From assembly GCF_024448985.1 (NCBI RefSeq), contig NZ_JAMOII010000004.1, positions 124,001-188,000 on the forward strand: a stretch of 64,000 bases of DNA, read 5' to 3'. This DNA is from Stutzerimonas stutzeri (lineage in GTDB: Bacteria > Pseudomonadota > Gammaproteobacteria > Pseudomonadales > Pseudomonadaceae). The translations under genes and the position numbers were made by a program. Of this stretch, positions 23,701-30,826 are shown piece after piece; the stretch's first letter is position 1; every line of letters begins with the position of its first letter. The notes under the pieces are model-generated. The model saw only the letters and a program-made list of their open reading frames with translations. It searched no databases and had not been told where the DNA came from.

Positions 23701-24243
23701 CACTTCCGCTGTGTCGGTACGTTCGGCACGCGTCTGGCGTTCGTAGGCAATGATGTCGTTGAGCAGCTGACGTTGCTCTTCCTTCAGGTCCAGCCCGCGC
23801 TTGCTGCGTACGTAATCGACAATGGGCTCGTTGCGCGCGCGACGGGTAATGGCCTCTTCGGCATAGGCGAGCCACTGCCCGTGGAGCTGCTTCAAACGCT
23901 CGACGCGGCCCAGCTGCACCGGCGTATCGTTCGCATATTCCTCGAGCCGGTTCATCAGATCGACGAATACTGGCAGCTCTTTCCGGTAAGGATCGAGGAA
24001 AATCTCCTCGCCAGCGATGAGATAACCACGCATGGAGGCTTCCAGATCGCCTGCGACCTTCAGCGTGTCGTGCGCATAGGCGACACCATTAACCGAGCGC
24101 TCGACCCATTGGCTGACACTCAGCAGGTAATAGACGATGGCGCTGAAGAAAAATGCGCTGAGAAACCCGAAACCAAGGGGCACCGCCACGTTGCGGTTGA
24201 GGATGCGGCGGAAGTTGTCCTGATTGATGAAAGTGTCGCCCAT
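20731..24243 (-). CDS. Giant hybrid sensor kinase: CHASE3-GAF-coiled coil-HisKA-HATPase-REC-REC-REC
   Basis: This 1170-residue protein has two membrane helices (about 20-45 and 190-212) flanking a CHASE3-like periplasmic helical domain, a GAF domain (about 254-388), a long Glu/Gln-rich coiled coil (about 388-490), HisKA with the H-box FLANMSHELRTPLNSS (H near 500), HATPase (about 605-715), a linker rich in Ala and Pro, and three receivers (about 775-890, 898-1015, 1043-1160). Each receiver has its Asp (LLDMRLPD, IIDLKLPD, LMDIMMPE). REC2 has IIIKGARSP in place of the usual KP motif. The ATG at 24243 has AAGGAAA upstream. It heads an operon with CheR, CheB and a REC-kinase, an architecture known in stress and biofilm signalling; its signal is unknown. 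Confidence 0.92.
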   Translation of the reverse strand: MGDTFINQDNFRRILNRNVAVPLGFGFLSAFFFSAIVYYLLSVSQWVERSVNGVAYAHDTLKVAGDLEASMRGYLIAGEEIFLDPYRKELPVFVDLMNRLEEYANDTPVQLGRVERLKQLHGQWLAYAEEAITRRARNEPIVDYVRSKRGLDLKEEQRQLLNDIIAYERQTRAERTDTAEVVTTVLIGSFLLFSLLFSGLLVYFGRRDLINLSNSYAESLEQQQAHAAALEKQAWYRNGQTQLSESMIGEQALPTLGQNVLGFLARYLDVAVGALYVTQEGKLQRIAEFGWDKDKLNGNRALELGEGLVGQTALERRAIALDSVPPGYMKVTSALGNTDARSVLIVPVEDSGMLNAVLEIGFLRPLREEDSELLRRVCENIGSAIEAARYRQRLQRVLAETQQLNEELQVQQEELRAANEELEEQSNALRESQAHMEEQQAELEQTNEQLAEHSEELARQRDEMDLKNSRLHEVQLMLEERADELQRASRYKSEFLANMSHELRTPLNSSLILAKLLSDNSEGNLSDDQVQFARSIYSAGNDLLNLINDILDISKVEAGKLDVRPELLVLTRMIDGLKSLFLAQALEKSLQFQVELADDLPPSLYTDRQRLEQILKNLLSNAFKFTEKGSVELRVMRHGEGQIAFAVHDSGIGIPADQQDVIFEAFRQADGTTNRRYGGTGLGLSISRELAQLLGGTIEVSSEPGAGSLFTLIVPENYSAPVAVQESELPAAAPIEASAASGAMALAQAAPSPAAPLRAQEPSVPALADDRDAFPFERSVLVIEDEPQFACILRDLAHELKYSCLIAQSADHGFDTAVQYRPDAILLDMRLPDHSGLTVLERLKENPVTRHIPVHIVSVEDRKEAALQMGAIGYATKPTTRDDLKEVFGRLEAKLAQKVKRILLVEDDARQRESVSRLIEDIDVEITAVEFGEQALELLRSTLYDCMIIDLKLPDMDGHELLERMAHEDICSFPPVIVYTGRNLTRDEEASLMKYSRSIIIKGARSPERLLDEVTLFLHKVESDMAPERQKMLKSVRSREKAFEGRKILVVDDDVRNVFALTSALEQKGALIEIARNGHEAIAQLQNVADIDLVLMDIMMPEMDGFTAMQEIRKDSRFAKLPIIAVTAKAMNNDQERCLRAGANDYLAKPIELDRLFSLIRVWLPKVELL

Positions 24244-24413
24244 TTGGTTTCCTTCCCGAGTACTGGCACGAATGACCGATACCCACGGCAGCGCGGGCAG
24301 CCGCGTCGCCAGCAGCGAACGCTCCACATCCCGTCAAGTTCAAGGTGATTCGCGCGAGATAGGGCCCACGCAACAAGTCGACCGGCGACTTTACACCGCT
24401 GCGGTTGCGAGCA

Positions 24414-24442
24414 CAAAAAACCCGGCTGAATGGCCGGGTTCA
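24414..24442 (-). terminator. Strong rho-independent terminator (minus strand)
   Basis: Eight base pairs AACCCGGC/GCCGGGTT enclose a six-base loop, and on the minus strand the stem is followed by six U. It ends a transcript coming from the Pmp3 gene or from a small RNA upstream, and insulates the kinase operon. Confidence 0.8.
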
Positions 24443-24489
24443 GACCATCCTGCCGGGCAAGGGTTCGTTTTCTATCAAGAACTCGCGTC

Positions 24490-24518
24490 GGAGCGATTCA
24501 TCCGGCCGTAGTCGCTCC
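24490..24518. repeat. REP-like inverted repeat
   Basis: GGAGCGA and TCGCTCC form a perfect seven-base stem around a 15-base loop containing TTCATCCGGCCG. The layout resembles pseudomonad REP elements built around GGAGCGA and ATTCAT. It is a single unit. Membership of a repeat family needs a genome-wide search. Confidence 0.4.
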
Positions 24519-24638
24519 CGAGTCGGCTCTCGCTGGGGTTGTTCGACGTAACAGCAGGCGACGCGGAAGGCGCGCCCTTGAGGACGAAGCGTCCGGCGCC
24601 TGCGCCAAGCTGAGCCGGACCGCTCTACCGCAACGCCA

Positions 24639-24797
24639 TCAGCGCCGCGCGATGATCCAGACCGCGTGGATGATGCCTGGAATGTAGCCCAGTAGCGTCA
24701 GCAGGATATTCAGCCAAAAGGCTCCACCGAAGCCGACTTGTAGAAACACCCCCAAAGGAGGCAGAAGTATCGCGATGATGATTCGGATCAGGTCCAT
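24639..24797 (-). CDS. YqaE/Pmp3-family small membrane protein
   Basis: This 52-residue protein has two hydrophobic helices with the family signature IIIAILLPPLGVFLQVG and LLTLLGYIPGIIHAVWII. Pmp3/YqaE proteins are tiny proteolipids linked to membrane potential and stress responses in yeast and bacteria. The ATG at 24797 has GAGGGG upstream. It is followed on the same strand by the terminator at 24414-24442. Regulation is not evident from the sequence. Confidence 0.92.
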   Translation of the reverse strand: MDLIRIIIAILLPPLGVFLQVGFGGAFWLNILLTLLGYIPGIIHAVWIIARR

Positions 24798-25196
24798 GTG
24801 TGTCCCCTCGGGTCTGTGCAGGCTGAAAAGCTCACTTGAATCGACCTGATCACGCCTTGGGGGTTCCTTCGGGTCCATGGCGCACAAGCGCAGCAGCAAC
24901 GCAGAAGGAACGGCAACCGCCGTCGATGGACAGCGGCTGTCAGAACCGGGTGCGGCCGTTTGAGCCGCAGGGGGTGCCCACAGGCACCGATAGGGAGGAG
25001 ACGCAACAGGCGGCGTGGTTGGCCAATCGTTGCGATACGCATCGCCTTGTGGGCGGTACGCATTGCCAAGCGGCTTCGCTTAGCCTGCTAACTATTACAG
25101 AAGCGGCGCAGGCACTCCATACGCTGAAAGTCGAATCCTCGCGAAGGGATTGCCGGAACCGGCTTCATTTCCATCTGCCAGCGGATTAGGTCAGTC
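24798..25196. other. Intergenic region upstream of the Pmp3 gene
   Basis: These 399 bases separate the Pmp3 gene from the downstream end of the small membrane protein gene. The open frames here have unnatural composition and no ribosome sites, so I call no gene. A short hairpin AAGCG-GCTT-CGCTT lies near 25070-25083. The Pmp3 promoter must lie here but I cannot point to it. Confidence 0.4.
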
Positions 25197-25412
25197 CTAG
25201 GTCGGCGGCTCTCCAGATCGATCTCGGCGTTTACGACGAATGTTGATCCCCGACAGCACGGCCAGCGCCAGCATCAGGCCAGCCATGTTGAAGTTGCCCA
25301 CCAGCACGTAGCCCAACCCGGCGAGCGAGCAGGCTACCAGACCGACCCAGCGTACGTACTTCATCATGGCGCCTACCGGCCCGCCCAAGCGCTCTTCGTC
25401 ATGTCGCGACAT
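25197..25412 (-). CDS. Small two-helix membrane protein, function unknown
   Basis: This 71-residue protein has a short charged N-terminus, two hydrophobic helices (about residues 18-37 and 41-57) and a very basic tail (RRKRRDR). The ATG shares its A with the TGA of the upstream MBL-fold gene (TGATG), so it is translationally coupled to it. I recognise no family. The topology suggests an inner-membrane peptide with a cytoplasmic positive tail, conceivably a partner of the hydrolase. Confidence 0.65.
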   Translation of the reverse strand: MSRHDEERLGGPVGAMMKYVRWVGLVACSLAGLGYVLVGNFNMAGLMLALAVLSGINIRRKRRDRSGEPPT

Positions 25413-26245
25413 CAACCCTGCCTCGCGCGCATGCGTTCGAGTTCCTTGGCATCGTGGCTGCAGAACAGCGTCACCTCGCCCTTGTGTTCCAACGACAAGG
25501 TCCAGAGCCGATGCTGATTGGACAGGCGCGCCGGACGGTCGACTTCCATCATGCGCTGGTACAAACGCAGGCCCGGCGTGCAGTAACGCTCGGTCTGGCC
25601 GACTTCGTCGCGGTAGAAATAGGCGTCGCCGGCGTGCAGCAGCCAGCCCTGGTCGGTCTGCAGCGCGACACCCGCATGGCCGTGGGTATGGCCGGTCAGC
25701 GGGATGAGCAGAAGCTCTGGCGGCAACCCGCGCAGCTCTTTGACGGCCTGGAAACCGAACCAGTTATCGCCGCCCGGCTCGTAGAACTGCCAGTTGCGCA
25801 CCTCGTCCCATTGCCGATGACGGTAACGCCGATGGCCGATAAAGCTGTGAGTCGAGCGCGCCGCGTCCATTTCACGCTGTAGCACGTGGACCTGGGCCTC
25901 GGGGAAATCCTCGAGGCCACCGGCGTGATCGAAATCCAGATGAGTGAGCAGGATGTGCCGAACGTCTTCGGGCTTGAAACCAAGCTGGCGCACCTGCTCC
26001 AGCGCCGTGAAGCGACGCTCGAACTTGATGTTATTGAAGGCGATGAAGAACTGGCTGAGGCGCTTGCGTGGCTCCAGTACATCGCAGCTGCCGAAGCCGG
26101 TATCGACCAACACCAGCCCGTGCTGCTCGGTCTCGATCAACAGGCAGTGGCAGACGAGGCTGGCGGTCAGCCCATCACTGAAGCCATCGAACAGCTTGCC
26201 GCCCACCGGACACATGCAGCCGCAATTGAGATGGTGAATACGCAT
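25412..26245 (-). CDS. MBL-fold metallo-hydrolase of the N-acyl-homoserine-lactonase-like family
   Basis: This is a 277-residue metallo-beta-lactamase-fold protein. The metal motif reads TH102-L-D104-F-D106-H107-AGG, that is HxDxDH in place of the usual HxHxDH. Further ligands are visible in LTGHTHGHAG and in FCSHDAKE near the C-terminus. It lacks a signal peptide, so it is probably cytoplasmic. The ATG at 26245 has GAGGAG upstream. Members are often labelled quorum-quenching lactonases, but substrates range widely and lactonase activity cannot be inferred here. It is coupled to the small membrane protein downstream. Confidence 0.82.
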   Translation of the reverse strand: MRIHHLNCGCMCPVGGKLFDGFSDGLTASLVCHCLLIETEQHGLVLVDTGFGSCDVLEPRKRLSQFFIAFNNIKFERRFTALEQVRQLGFKPEDVRHILLTHLDFDHAGGLEDFPEAQVHVLQREMDAARSTHSFIGHRRYRHRQWDEVRNWQFYEPGGDNWFGFQAVKELRGLPPELLLIPLTGHTHGHAGVALQTDQGWLLHAGDAYFYRDEVGQTERYCTPGLRLYQRMMEVDRPARLSNQHRLWTLSLEHKGEVTLFCSHDAKELERMRARQG

Positions 26246-26457
26246 GGAAGACTCCTCATGGAGCGGGCCGGCGCGACAACTCCGCGCAAATATCAACGTC
26301 GTGTGAATTGTGAGGCCCGATGGCGCCTGAGAGTTCAGGCGCCTGTCTCTTGCGGACGATCCGACGTCGTGACAGGAACCTCGTGTCAACTGGACTACCC
26401 TCTCTGATACCGCCGCGATACATCATCGCGCATCGTCGATTCGGGAGGTTCACGCCT

Positions 26458-27837
26458 ATGCGCCGCCGCCCCTTTGCTCGATTGGCCTGGCTGCTGACGC
26501 TCTTGCTGGCTTCATGGCTCGGGTTCGCAGGCACGACTCAGGCAGCGGCTGCGGTGACGGTGCTGCGGGTCGACGGGGTGATTGGCCCGGCCAGTGCCGA
26601 TTACATTGCCAGCGGCATAGAGCGCGCCGTGCAAAACGATGCGCAGCTGTTGGTTCTGGAGTTGGACACACCCGGCGGGCTGGACAGCTCCATGCGCGCC
26701 ATCATCAAGGAAATCCTCGCTAGCCCCGTTCCGATCGCCACCTATGTCACGCCCAGTGGCTCGCGCGCCGCTAGCGCCGGTACCTACATGCTCTACGCCA
26801 GCCATATCGCCGCGATGGCGCCGGGCACCAACCTCGGCGCCGCTACGCCGGTGCAGATCGGCGGCTCGCCAGGCAACCCACCCGAGAAGCCAGACGCCGA
26901 AAAAGCTGATTCCGATAAAAGCAGCGATGCCATGAGCCGCAAGCAGGTCAACGACGCAGCTGCGTATATCCGCGGCCTGGCGCAGCTGCGCGGGCGCAAT
27001 GCCGAATGGGCGGAGCGGGCGGTGCGCGAGGCAGTCAGCCTGTCGGCCAACGAGGCTTTGGAACTCAAGGTGATCGATTACCTCGCCGCCGATGTCGACG
27101 AACTACTCGGCACACTCGACGGTAAAACCATCCAGACCAGCGCCGGCGAGCGAAGGCTGCAGACCGCCAATGCCACGCTCGACCACTACGAACCGGACTG
27201 GCGGGTGCGCCTGCTGGCCGTGATCACCAACCCCAGTGTGGCGCTGATCCTGATGATGATCGGCATCTACGGATTGATATTCGAGTTCTCCAATCCAGGC
27301 ACCACCGGCGGTGGCGTGATCGGCGGCATCTGCTTGCTGCTGGCGTTGTATTCCTTGCAGCTGTTGCCGGTGAACTACGCCGGGGTGGCGCTGATTCTGC
27401 TGGGCCTGGGCTTCATGATCGCCGAAGCGTTCGCGCCCAGTTTCGGCGTGCTTGGCCTGGGTGGCGTAGCCGCCTTCGTCACCGGCTCGGTCATCCTGAT
27501 CGATACCGAGGTGCCGGGCTACGGTATACCCCTGACCTTGATCGGCACGCTGGCCGTGGTCAGCGCATTCGTGTTGTTCGCCATCGTCAGCATGGCGCTC
27601 AAGGCGCGTCGGCAGCGCGTGGTCAGCGGTGACGCCGAGCTGATCGGTAGCCTGGCGCCGGTCAGCCGCATTCAGGCGGACGACCCGGCTTGCGGCTGGG
27701 TACAGCTGCAAGGCGAACACTGGCAGGTCCGCAGCGCGGCTCCCTTGCATCTGGGTCAACAGGTCCGTGTCGTGGCGAGACACGGGCTGCAACTGGACGT
27801 CACCGCGGCCGACGCGCCGCCAATCGAGAAGAGGTGA
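26458..27837 (+). CDS. nfeD: NfeD-type membrane-bound ClpP-class serine protease
   Basis: This 459-residue protein has a signal peptide (about 1-31), a ClpP-like protease domain with catalytic S106 in AASAGTY and likely general-base K162 in SRKQVNDAA, four membrane helices (about residues 255-380), and a C-terminal soluble OB-fold NfeD domain (RIQADDPACGWVQLQGEHW). This is the long NfeD1b form. In Pyrococcus the homologue cleaves the C-terminal tail of its stomatin partner. The slipin gene follows after three bases, the classic pairing. The ATG has GGGAGG upstream. Confidence 0.93.
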   Translation: MRRRPFARLAWLLTLLLASWLGFAGTTQAAAAVTVLRVDGVIGPASADYIASGIERAVQNDAQLLVLELDTPGGLDSSMRAIIKEILASPVPIATYVTPSGSRAASAGTYMLYASHIAAMAPGTNLGAATPVQIGGSPGNPPEKPDAEKADSDKSSDAMSRKQVNDAAAYIRGLAQLRGRNAEWAERAVREAVSLSANEALELKVIDYLAADVDELLGTLDGKTIQTSAGERRLQTANATLDHYEPDWRVRLLAVITNPSVALILMMIGIYGLIFEFSNPGTTGGGVIGGICLLLALYSLQLLPVNYAGVALILLGLGFMIAEAFAPSFGVLGLGGVAAFVTGSVILIDTEVPGYGIPLTLIGTLAVVSAFVLFAIVSMALKARRQRVVSGDAELIGSLAPVSRIQADDPACGWVQLQGEHWQVRSAAPLHLGQQVRVVARHGLQLDVTAADAPPIEKR

Positions 27838-27840
27838 ACC

Positions 27841-28602
27841 ATGGGTTTTGAAATGAGCTTCATCGCGGTGCTGGTGCTGTTGTTCGCGCTGCTCGCATCG
27901 ACCTTCCGCATCCTGCGCGAATATGAGCGTGGCGTGGTGTTCCAGCTAGGGCGATTCTGGAAGGTCAAGGGGCCGGGGCTGATCATGGTCATTCCCGGCA
28001 TCCAGCAGATGGTTCGGGTCGATCTGCGCACCCTGGTGCTGGACGTGCCGACGCAAGACGTGATCTCTCGCGACAACGTCTCGGTCAAGGTCAACGCGGT
28101 GGTCTACTACCGCGTGCTGGATGCCGAGAAGGCCATCATTCAGGTCGAGGACTACCATTCGGCAACCAGCCAGCTGGCCCAAACCACGCTGCGTGCGGTA
28201 CTCGGGAAGCACGATCTGGACGACATGCTGGCCGAGCGTGAACAGCTCAACAACGATATCCAGCAGGTGCTGGACGCCCAGACCGACGCCTGGGGTATCA
28301 AGGTGGCGAATGTCGAGATCAAGCACGTCGATCTCGACGAATCGATGATCCGCGCTATCGCCCGCCAGGCCGAGGCGGAACGTGAGCGGCGGGCCAAGGT
28401 CATTCATGCTGAGGGCGAGCTGCAGGCGTCGGAGAAACTGATGCAGGCTGCCGAGATGCTTGGCCGCCAGAGTGGGGCGATGCAGCTGCGCTACATGCAG
28501 ACCCTGAGCAACATCGCTGGCGACAAGAACTCGACCATCGTCTTTCCGCTGCCCATGGAGCTGCTGCAGGGCCTGGGCAACCTCACCAAAAAAACCGAGT
28601 GA
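27841..28602 (+). CDS. Slipin / stomatin-like SPFH-domain protein
   Basis: This 253-residue protein has one N-terminal membrane hairpin (about 4-22), then an SPFH band-7 domain beginning [21 protein letters not shown] and extending through [23 protein letters not shown], and a C-terminal helical coiled region ([23 protein letters not shown]). Slipins oligomerise into ring or cage assemblies in the inner membrane and organise membrane microdomains. It directly follows nfeD, its known protease partner. Confidence 0.94.
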   Translation: MGFEMSFIAVLVLLFALLASTFRILREYERGVVFQLGRFWKVKGPGLIMVIPGIQQMVRVDLRTLVLDVPTQDVISRDNVSVKVNAVVYYRVLDAEKAIIQVEDYHSATSQLAQTTLRAVLGKHDLDDMLAEREQLNNDIQQVLDAQTDAWGIKVANVEIKHVDLDESMIRAIARQAEAERERRAKVIHAEGELQASEKLMQAAEMLGRQSGAMQLRYMQTLSNIAGDKNSTIVFPLPMELLQGLGNLTKKTE

Positions 28603-28610
28603 ACCATCCT

Positions 28611-29114
28611 ATGCGCATGCGCCGAGCCGTACCCGTTACCGCCTTGCTGTTGGTTTTCATGCTCGTGCTGAGCCTGACTGGCTGCGCGGCGTTCAGCCCG
28701 CGTGACCCGTTCAACGTGCAGGTCGCCGGTATCCAGCCGCTGCCCGGTGAGGGTTTGGAGCTGCGCATGGCGGTCAAGCTGCGGGTGCAGAACCCCAACG
28801 ACATGGCGCTGGATTACAACGGCGTGGCGCTCGATCTGGAAATCAACGGTCGACGCCTGGCCAGCGGCGTCAGCGATGAGCGCGGCAGCGTACCGCGCTT
28901 CGGCGAAACCGTTCTGACCGTTCCGGTGACCATCTCCGCATTCTCCGCCGTCCGCCAAGCGCTGGGCCTGGCCGAGCATGTCGGCATGGAAGAGGTGCCT
29001 TACGTGCTGCGCGGAAAGCTCGCCGGCGGGCTGTTCGGCACTCAGCGCTTCGTCGAGAAAGGCACGCTGGATTTGTCCGGGGCGCTCGCTAGCCCTTATC
29101 GCCGAAATCCGTAA
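28611..29114 (+). CDS. LEA14-type (water-stress/hypersensitive domain) lipoprotein
   Basis: This 167-residue protein has a lipoprotein signal peptide with lipobox LTGC (C25) followed by a WHy/LEA2 beta-sandwich domain: VAGIQPLPGEGLELRMAVKLRVQNPNDMALDYNGVALDLEING. It ends soon after this domain. The start is uncertain: a GTG at 28599 overlaps the slipin stop, while ATG codons lie at 28611 and 28617; I chose 28611. It is the third gene of the nfeD-slipin unit and probably a periplasmic protein tethered to a membrane. Its role is unknown. Confidence 0.82.
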   Translation: MRMRRAVPVTALLLVFMLVLSLTGCAAFSPRDPFNVQVAGIQPLPGEGLELRMAVKLRVQNPNDMALDYNGVALDLEINGRRLASGVSDERGSVPRFGETVLTVPVTISAFSAVRQALGLAEHVGMEEVPYVLRGKLAGGLFGTQRFVEKGTLDLSGALASPYRRNP

Positions 29115-29132
29115 AGACCAGATAGTCCGTAG

Positions 29133-29150
29133 GGCCGGATTCATTCGGCC
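29133..29150. repeat. Short REP-like hairpin
   Basis: GGCCG and CGGCC flank the eight-base loop GATTCATT, inside the longer context GTAGGGCCGGATTCATTCGG. This resembles the ATTCAT-centred repeats of pseudomonads and the element at 24490-24518. It sits between convergent gene ends and has no T-run, so a terminator role is less likely. Confidence 0.35.
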
Positions 29151-29224
29151 GCAGATTTGAGAAGTCCGCCAAAGCCATTCAATGTGCCGCGCGGCAGACC
29201 TAAACGTGTCACTCCCGACTTCGC

Positions 29225-30826
29225 TCACGCCGAGCGGCACTGCCCCGCCCGACAACGGTGCACTTCATGGGTCGGGTCTTCCTGCATCAGCTTGCGGGTC
29301 ACACCGTTAGTCCAGCCGAAACCGTCCTGCAGAGGATATTCCCCACCGGTCGCATGTTCGACGCAGGGCCGCAGGACGTACTTCTCCACCAGCTTGCTTT
29401 CCCGCTCGAAGAGGTGCGAGACGATGCTCAGCCAGCGTTCTTCGATCTGCAGCGCCAGCGCCTCGTGACCGTAGTGTTGCAACCCACGAATCCCCATCCA
29501 CTGCAGGGGCGCCCAGCCGTTGGGTCGGTCCCATTGCTCGCCGCTGTCGCCAATCTCGGTCGTCGCCAGCCCGCCCGGCGCCAGCAACCGTTCGCGCACG
29601 ATGTCGGCGACGCGTGCCGCCTGTACGGCGCTGGACAGTTGAACGAATAGTGGCGTCAACGTCGCGGCTGTGAGGTTGTCGCGCGGCTTTTGCAGCGTCC
29701 AGTCGTAATCGAAATAGGCACCGCGCTGGTCGTTCCACAGGTAGCGGTCGATCGCCTTCAGACGCGCCTCGGCACGTTGGCGGAACTGATCGGCGCAGCC
29801 ATGCTGACTCTTCACCTCGCTGAGGCGGGCGATTTGCCGTTCGAGCTTGTAGAGAAAGCAGTTCAAGTCCACCGGGATGATGTTGGTGGTGCGAATGCTC
29901 GATAACCGCTGGGGGTCGCCCAGCCAGCGCGAGCTGAAATCCCAGCCCGATTCGGCGCCCGCACGCAAGTCGCGGTAGACCTCATGCGCAGGCCGGCTCG
30001 ACGAGCGCGCGGTCTCGACGTCTTCGAGATAGGACTCCTCGCGTGGCGTGTCACGGTCATCCCAATAACGGTTGAGCACGCTCCCATCGGGTAGGCAGAC
30101 GCAGCGCCGATGGGCCTCGCCCGGACGCAGTTGATCGCCGCCCTCGCTCCAGAAAGCGTATTCCTTGCGCAACTGCGGCAAGTAATCGCTGGCGCGATGC
30201 ACGCCGGTTTCCTCGAACAGGTCGGTCATGAACGCGAACACCGGTGGCTGCGAGCGGCTCAGGTAGTAGGAGCGATTTCCGTTGGGCACGTGGCCGTAAG
30301 TGTCAATCAGGTAGGCGAAATTATCCGCCATCGAACGCAGCAGCTCGCAATGCCCGCTCTCGTCCAGGCCGAGCATGGTGAAGTAGGAATCCCAGTAATA
30401 CAGCTCGGTGAAACGCCCGCCCGGCACTACGTAATCGTGCGGCAGCGGCAGCAGTGATGAGAATTTCGGGTGCTGGCGTGGATGGCGGGTCAGAACAGGC
30501 CAGAGCCGGTCGATGTGCTCGCTCAGGCTGTCGTTGGGATTGGCGACGAACTCCTTCGCCGGCAGTTCGAACACGCTGAAATGCTCGTGCACGAAGGCGC
30601 GCAGATCGAAACCAGGGTCGCGCGACCGTGCGCGATAGGCCTCGAGAATTCGCTCGGGATGCTGGCGCGGCGCGCAGTCGACGAAGGTCTTACTGTCTGG
30701 GAATACGCGCTGCGTCTGCACGGCCACGAAGAGTTCCTGATAACGATCCGCCGGGGTCAGGGTGTCGGCAGCGGAGACCGCATGCGTGTCGTAATCGAAG
30801 GGGCCTTTGTGATCGATATCGGTCAT
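29225..30826 (-). CDS. treF: Alpha,alpha-trehalase, cytoplasmic TreF type
   Basis: This 533-residue GH37 enzyme splits trehalose into two glucose molecules. Both family signatures are present: PGGRFTELYYWDSYFTMLGL (about residues 134-153) and QWDRPNGWAPLQW (about 428-440), with R-S-R and E-S blocks of the catalytic cleft. No signal peptide is seen, so unlike TreA it should work in the cytoplasm. The ATG at 30826 overlaps the stop of the upstream SDR gene (ATGA); another ATG lies 18 bases further upstream. Co-expression with a glucose-dehydrogenase-like enzyme suggests a short trehalose-to-gluconate route. Confidence 0.93.
   Translation of the reverse strand: MTDIDHKGPFDYDTHAVSAADTLTPADRYQELFVAVQTQRVFPDSKTFVDCAPRQHPERILEAYRARSRDPGFDLRAFVHEHFSVFELPAKEFVANPNDSLSEHIDRLWPVLTRHPRQHPKFSSLLPLPHDYVVPGGRFTELYYWDSYFTMLGLDESGHCELLRSMADNFAYLIDTYGHVPNGNRSYYLSRSQPPVFAFMTDLFEETGVHRASDYLPQLRKEYAFWSEGGDQLRPGEAHRRCVCLPDGSVLNRYWDDRDTPREESYLEDVETARSSSRPAHEVYRDLRAGAESGWDFSSRWLGDPQRLSSIRTTNIIPVDLNCFLYKLERQIARLSEVKSQHGCADQFRQRAEARLKAIDRYLWNDQRGAYFDYDWTLQKPRDNLTAATLTPLFVQLSSAVQAARVADIVRERLLAPGGLATTEIGDSGEQWDRPNGWAPLQWMGIRGLQHYGHEALALQIEERWLSIVSHLFERESKLVEKYVLRPCVEHATGGEYPLQDGFGWTNGVTRKLMQEDPTHEVHRCRAGQCRSA

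Larger units (their letters stand above)
24244..24638. other. Intergenic region between the hybrid kinase and the Pmp3 gene
   Basis: These 395 bases hold no convincing protein gene. They contain a minus-strand terminator (24414-24442), an inverted repeat GGAGCGA/TCGCTCC (24490-24518), and the leader of the kinase operon. The ~190 bases between the Pmp3 stop and the terminator are either a long 3' untranslated region or a small RNA; nothing visible decides between them. Confidence 0.5.

Noticed and set aside
22465-24348. A 627-codon plus-strand frame antisense to the hybrid kinase
   Set aside because: Its Leu/Gln-rich composition is the complement of the kinase coiled coil; no start signals or domain are seen.
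24836-25189. A 117-codon plus-strand frame in the Pmp3 upstream region
   Set aside because: Composition is non-protein-like and no ribosome site is seen.
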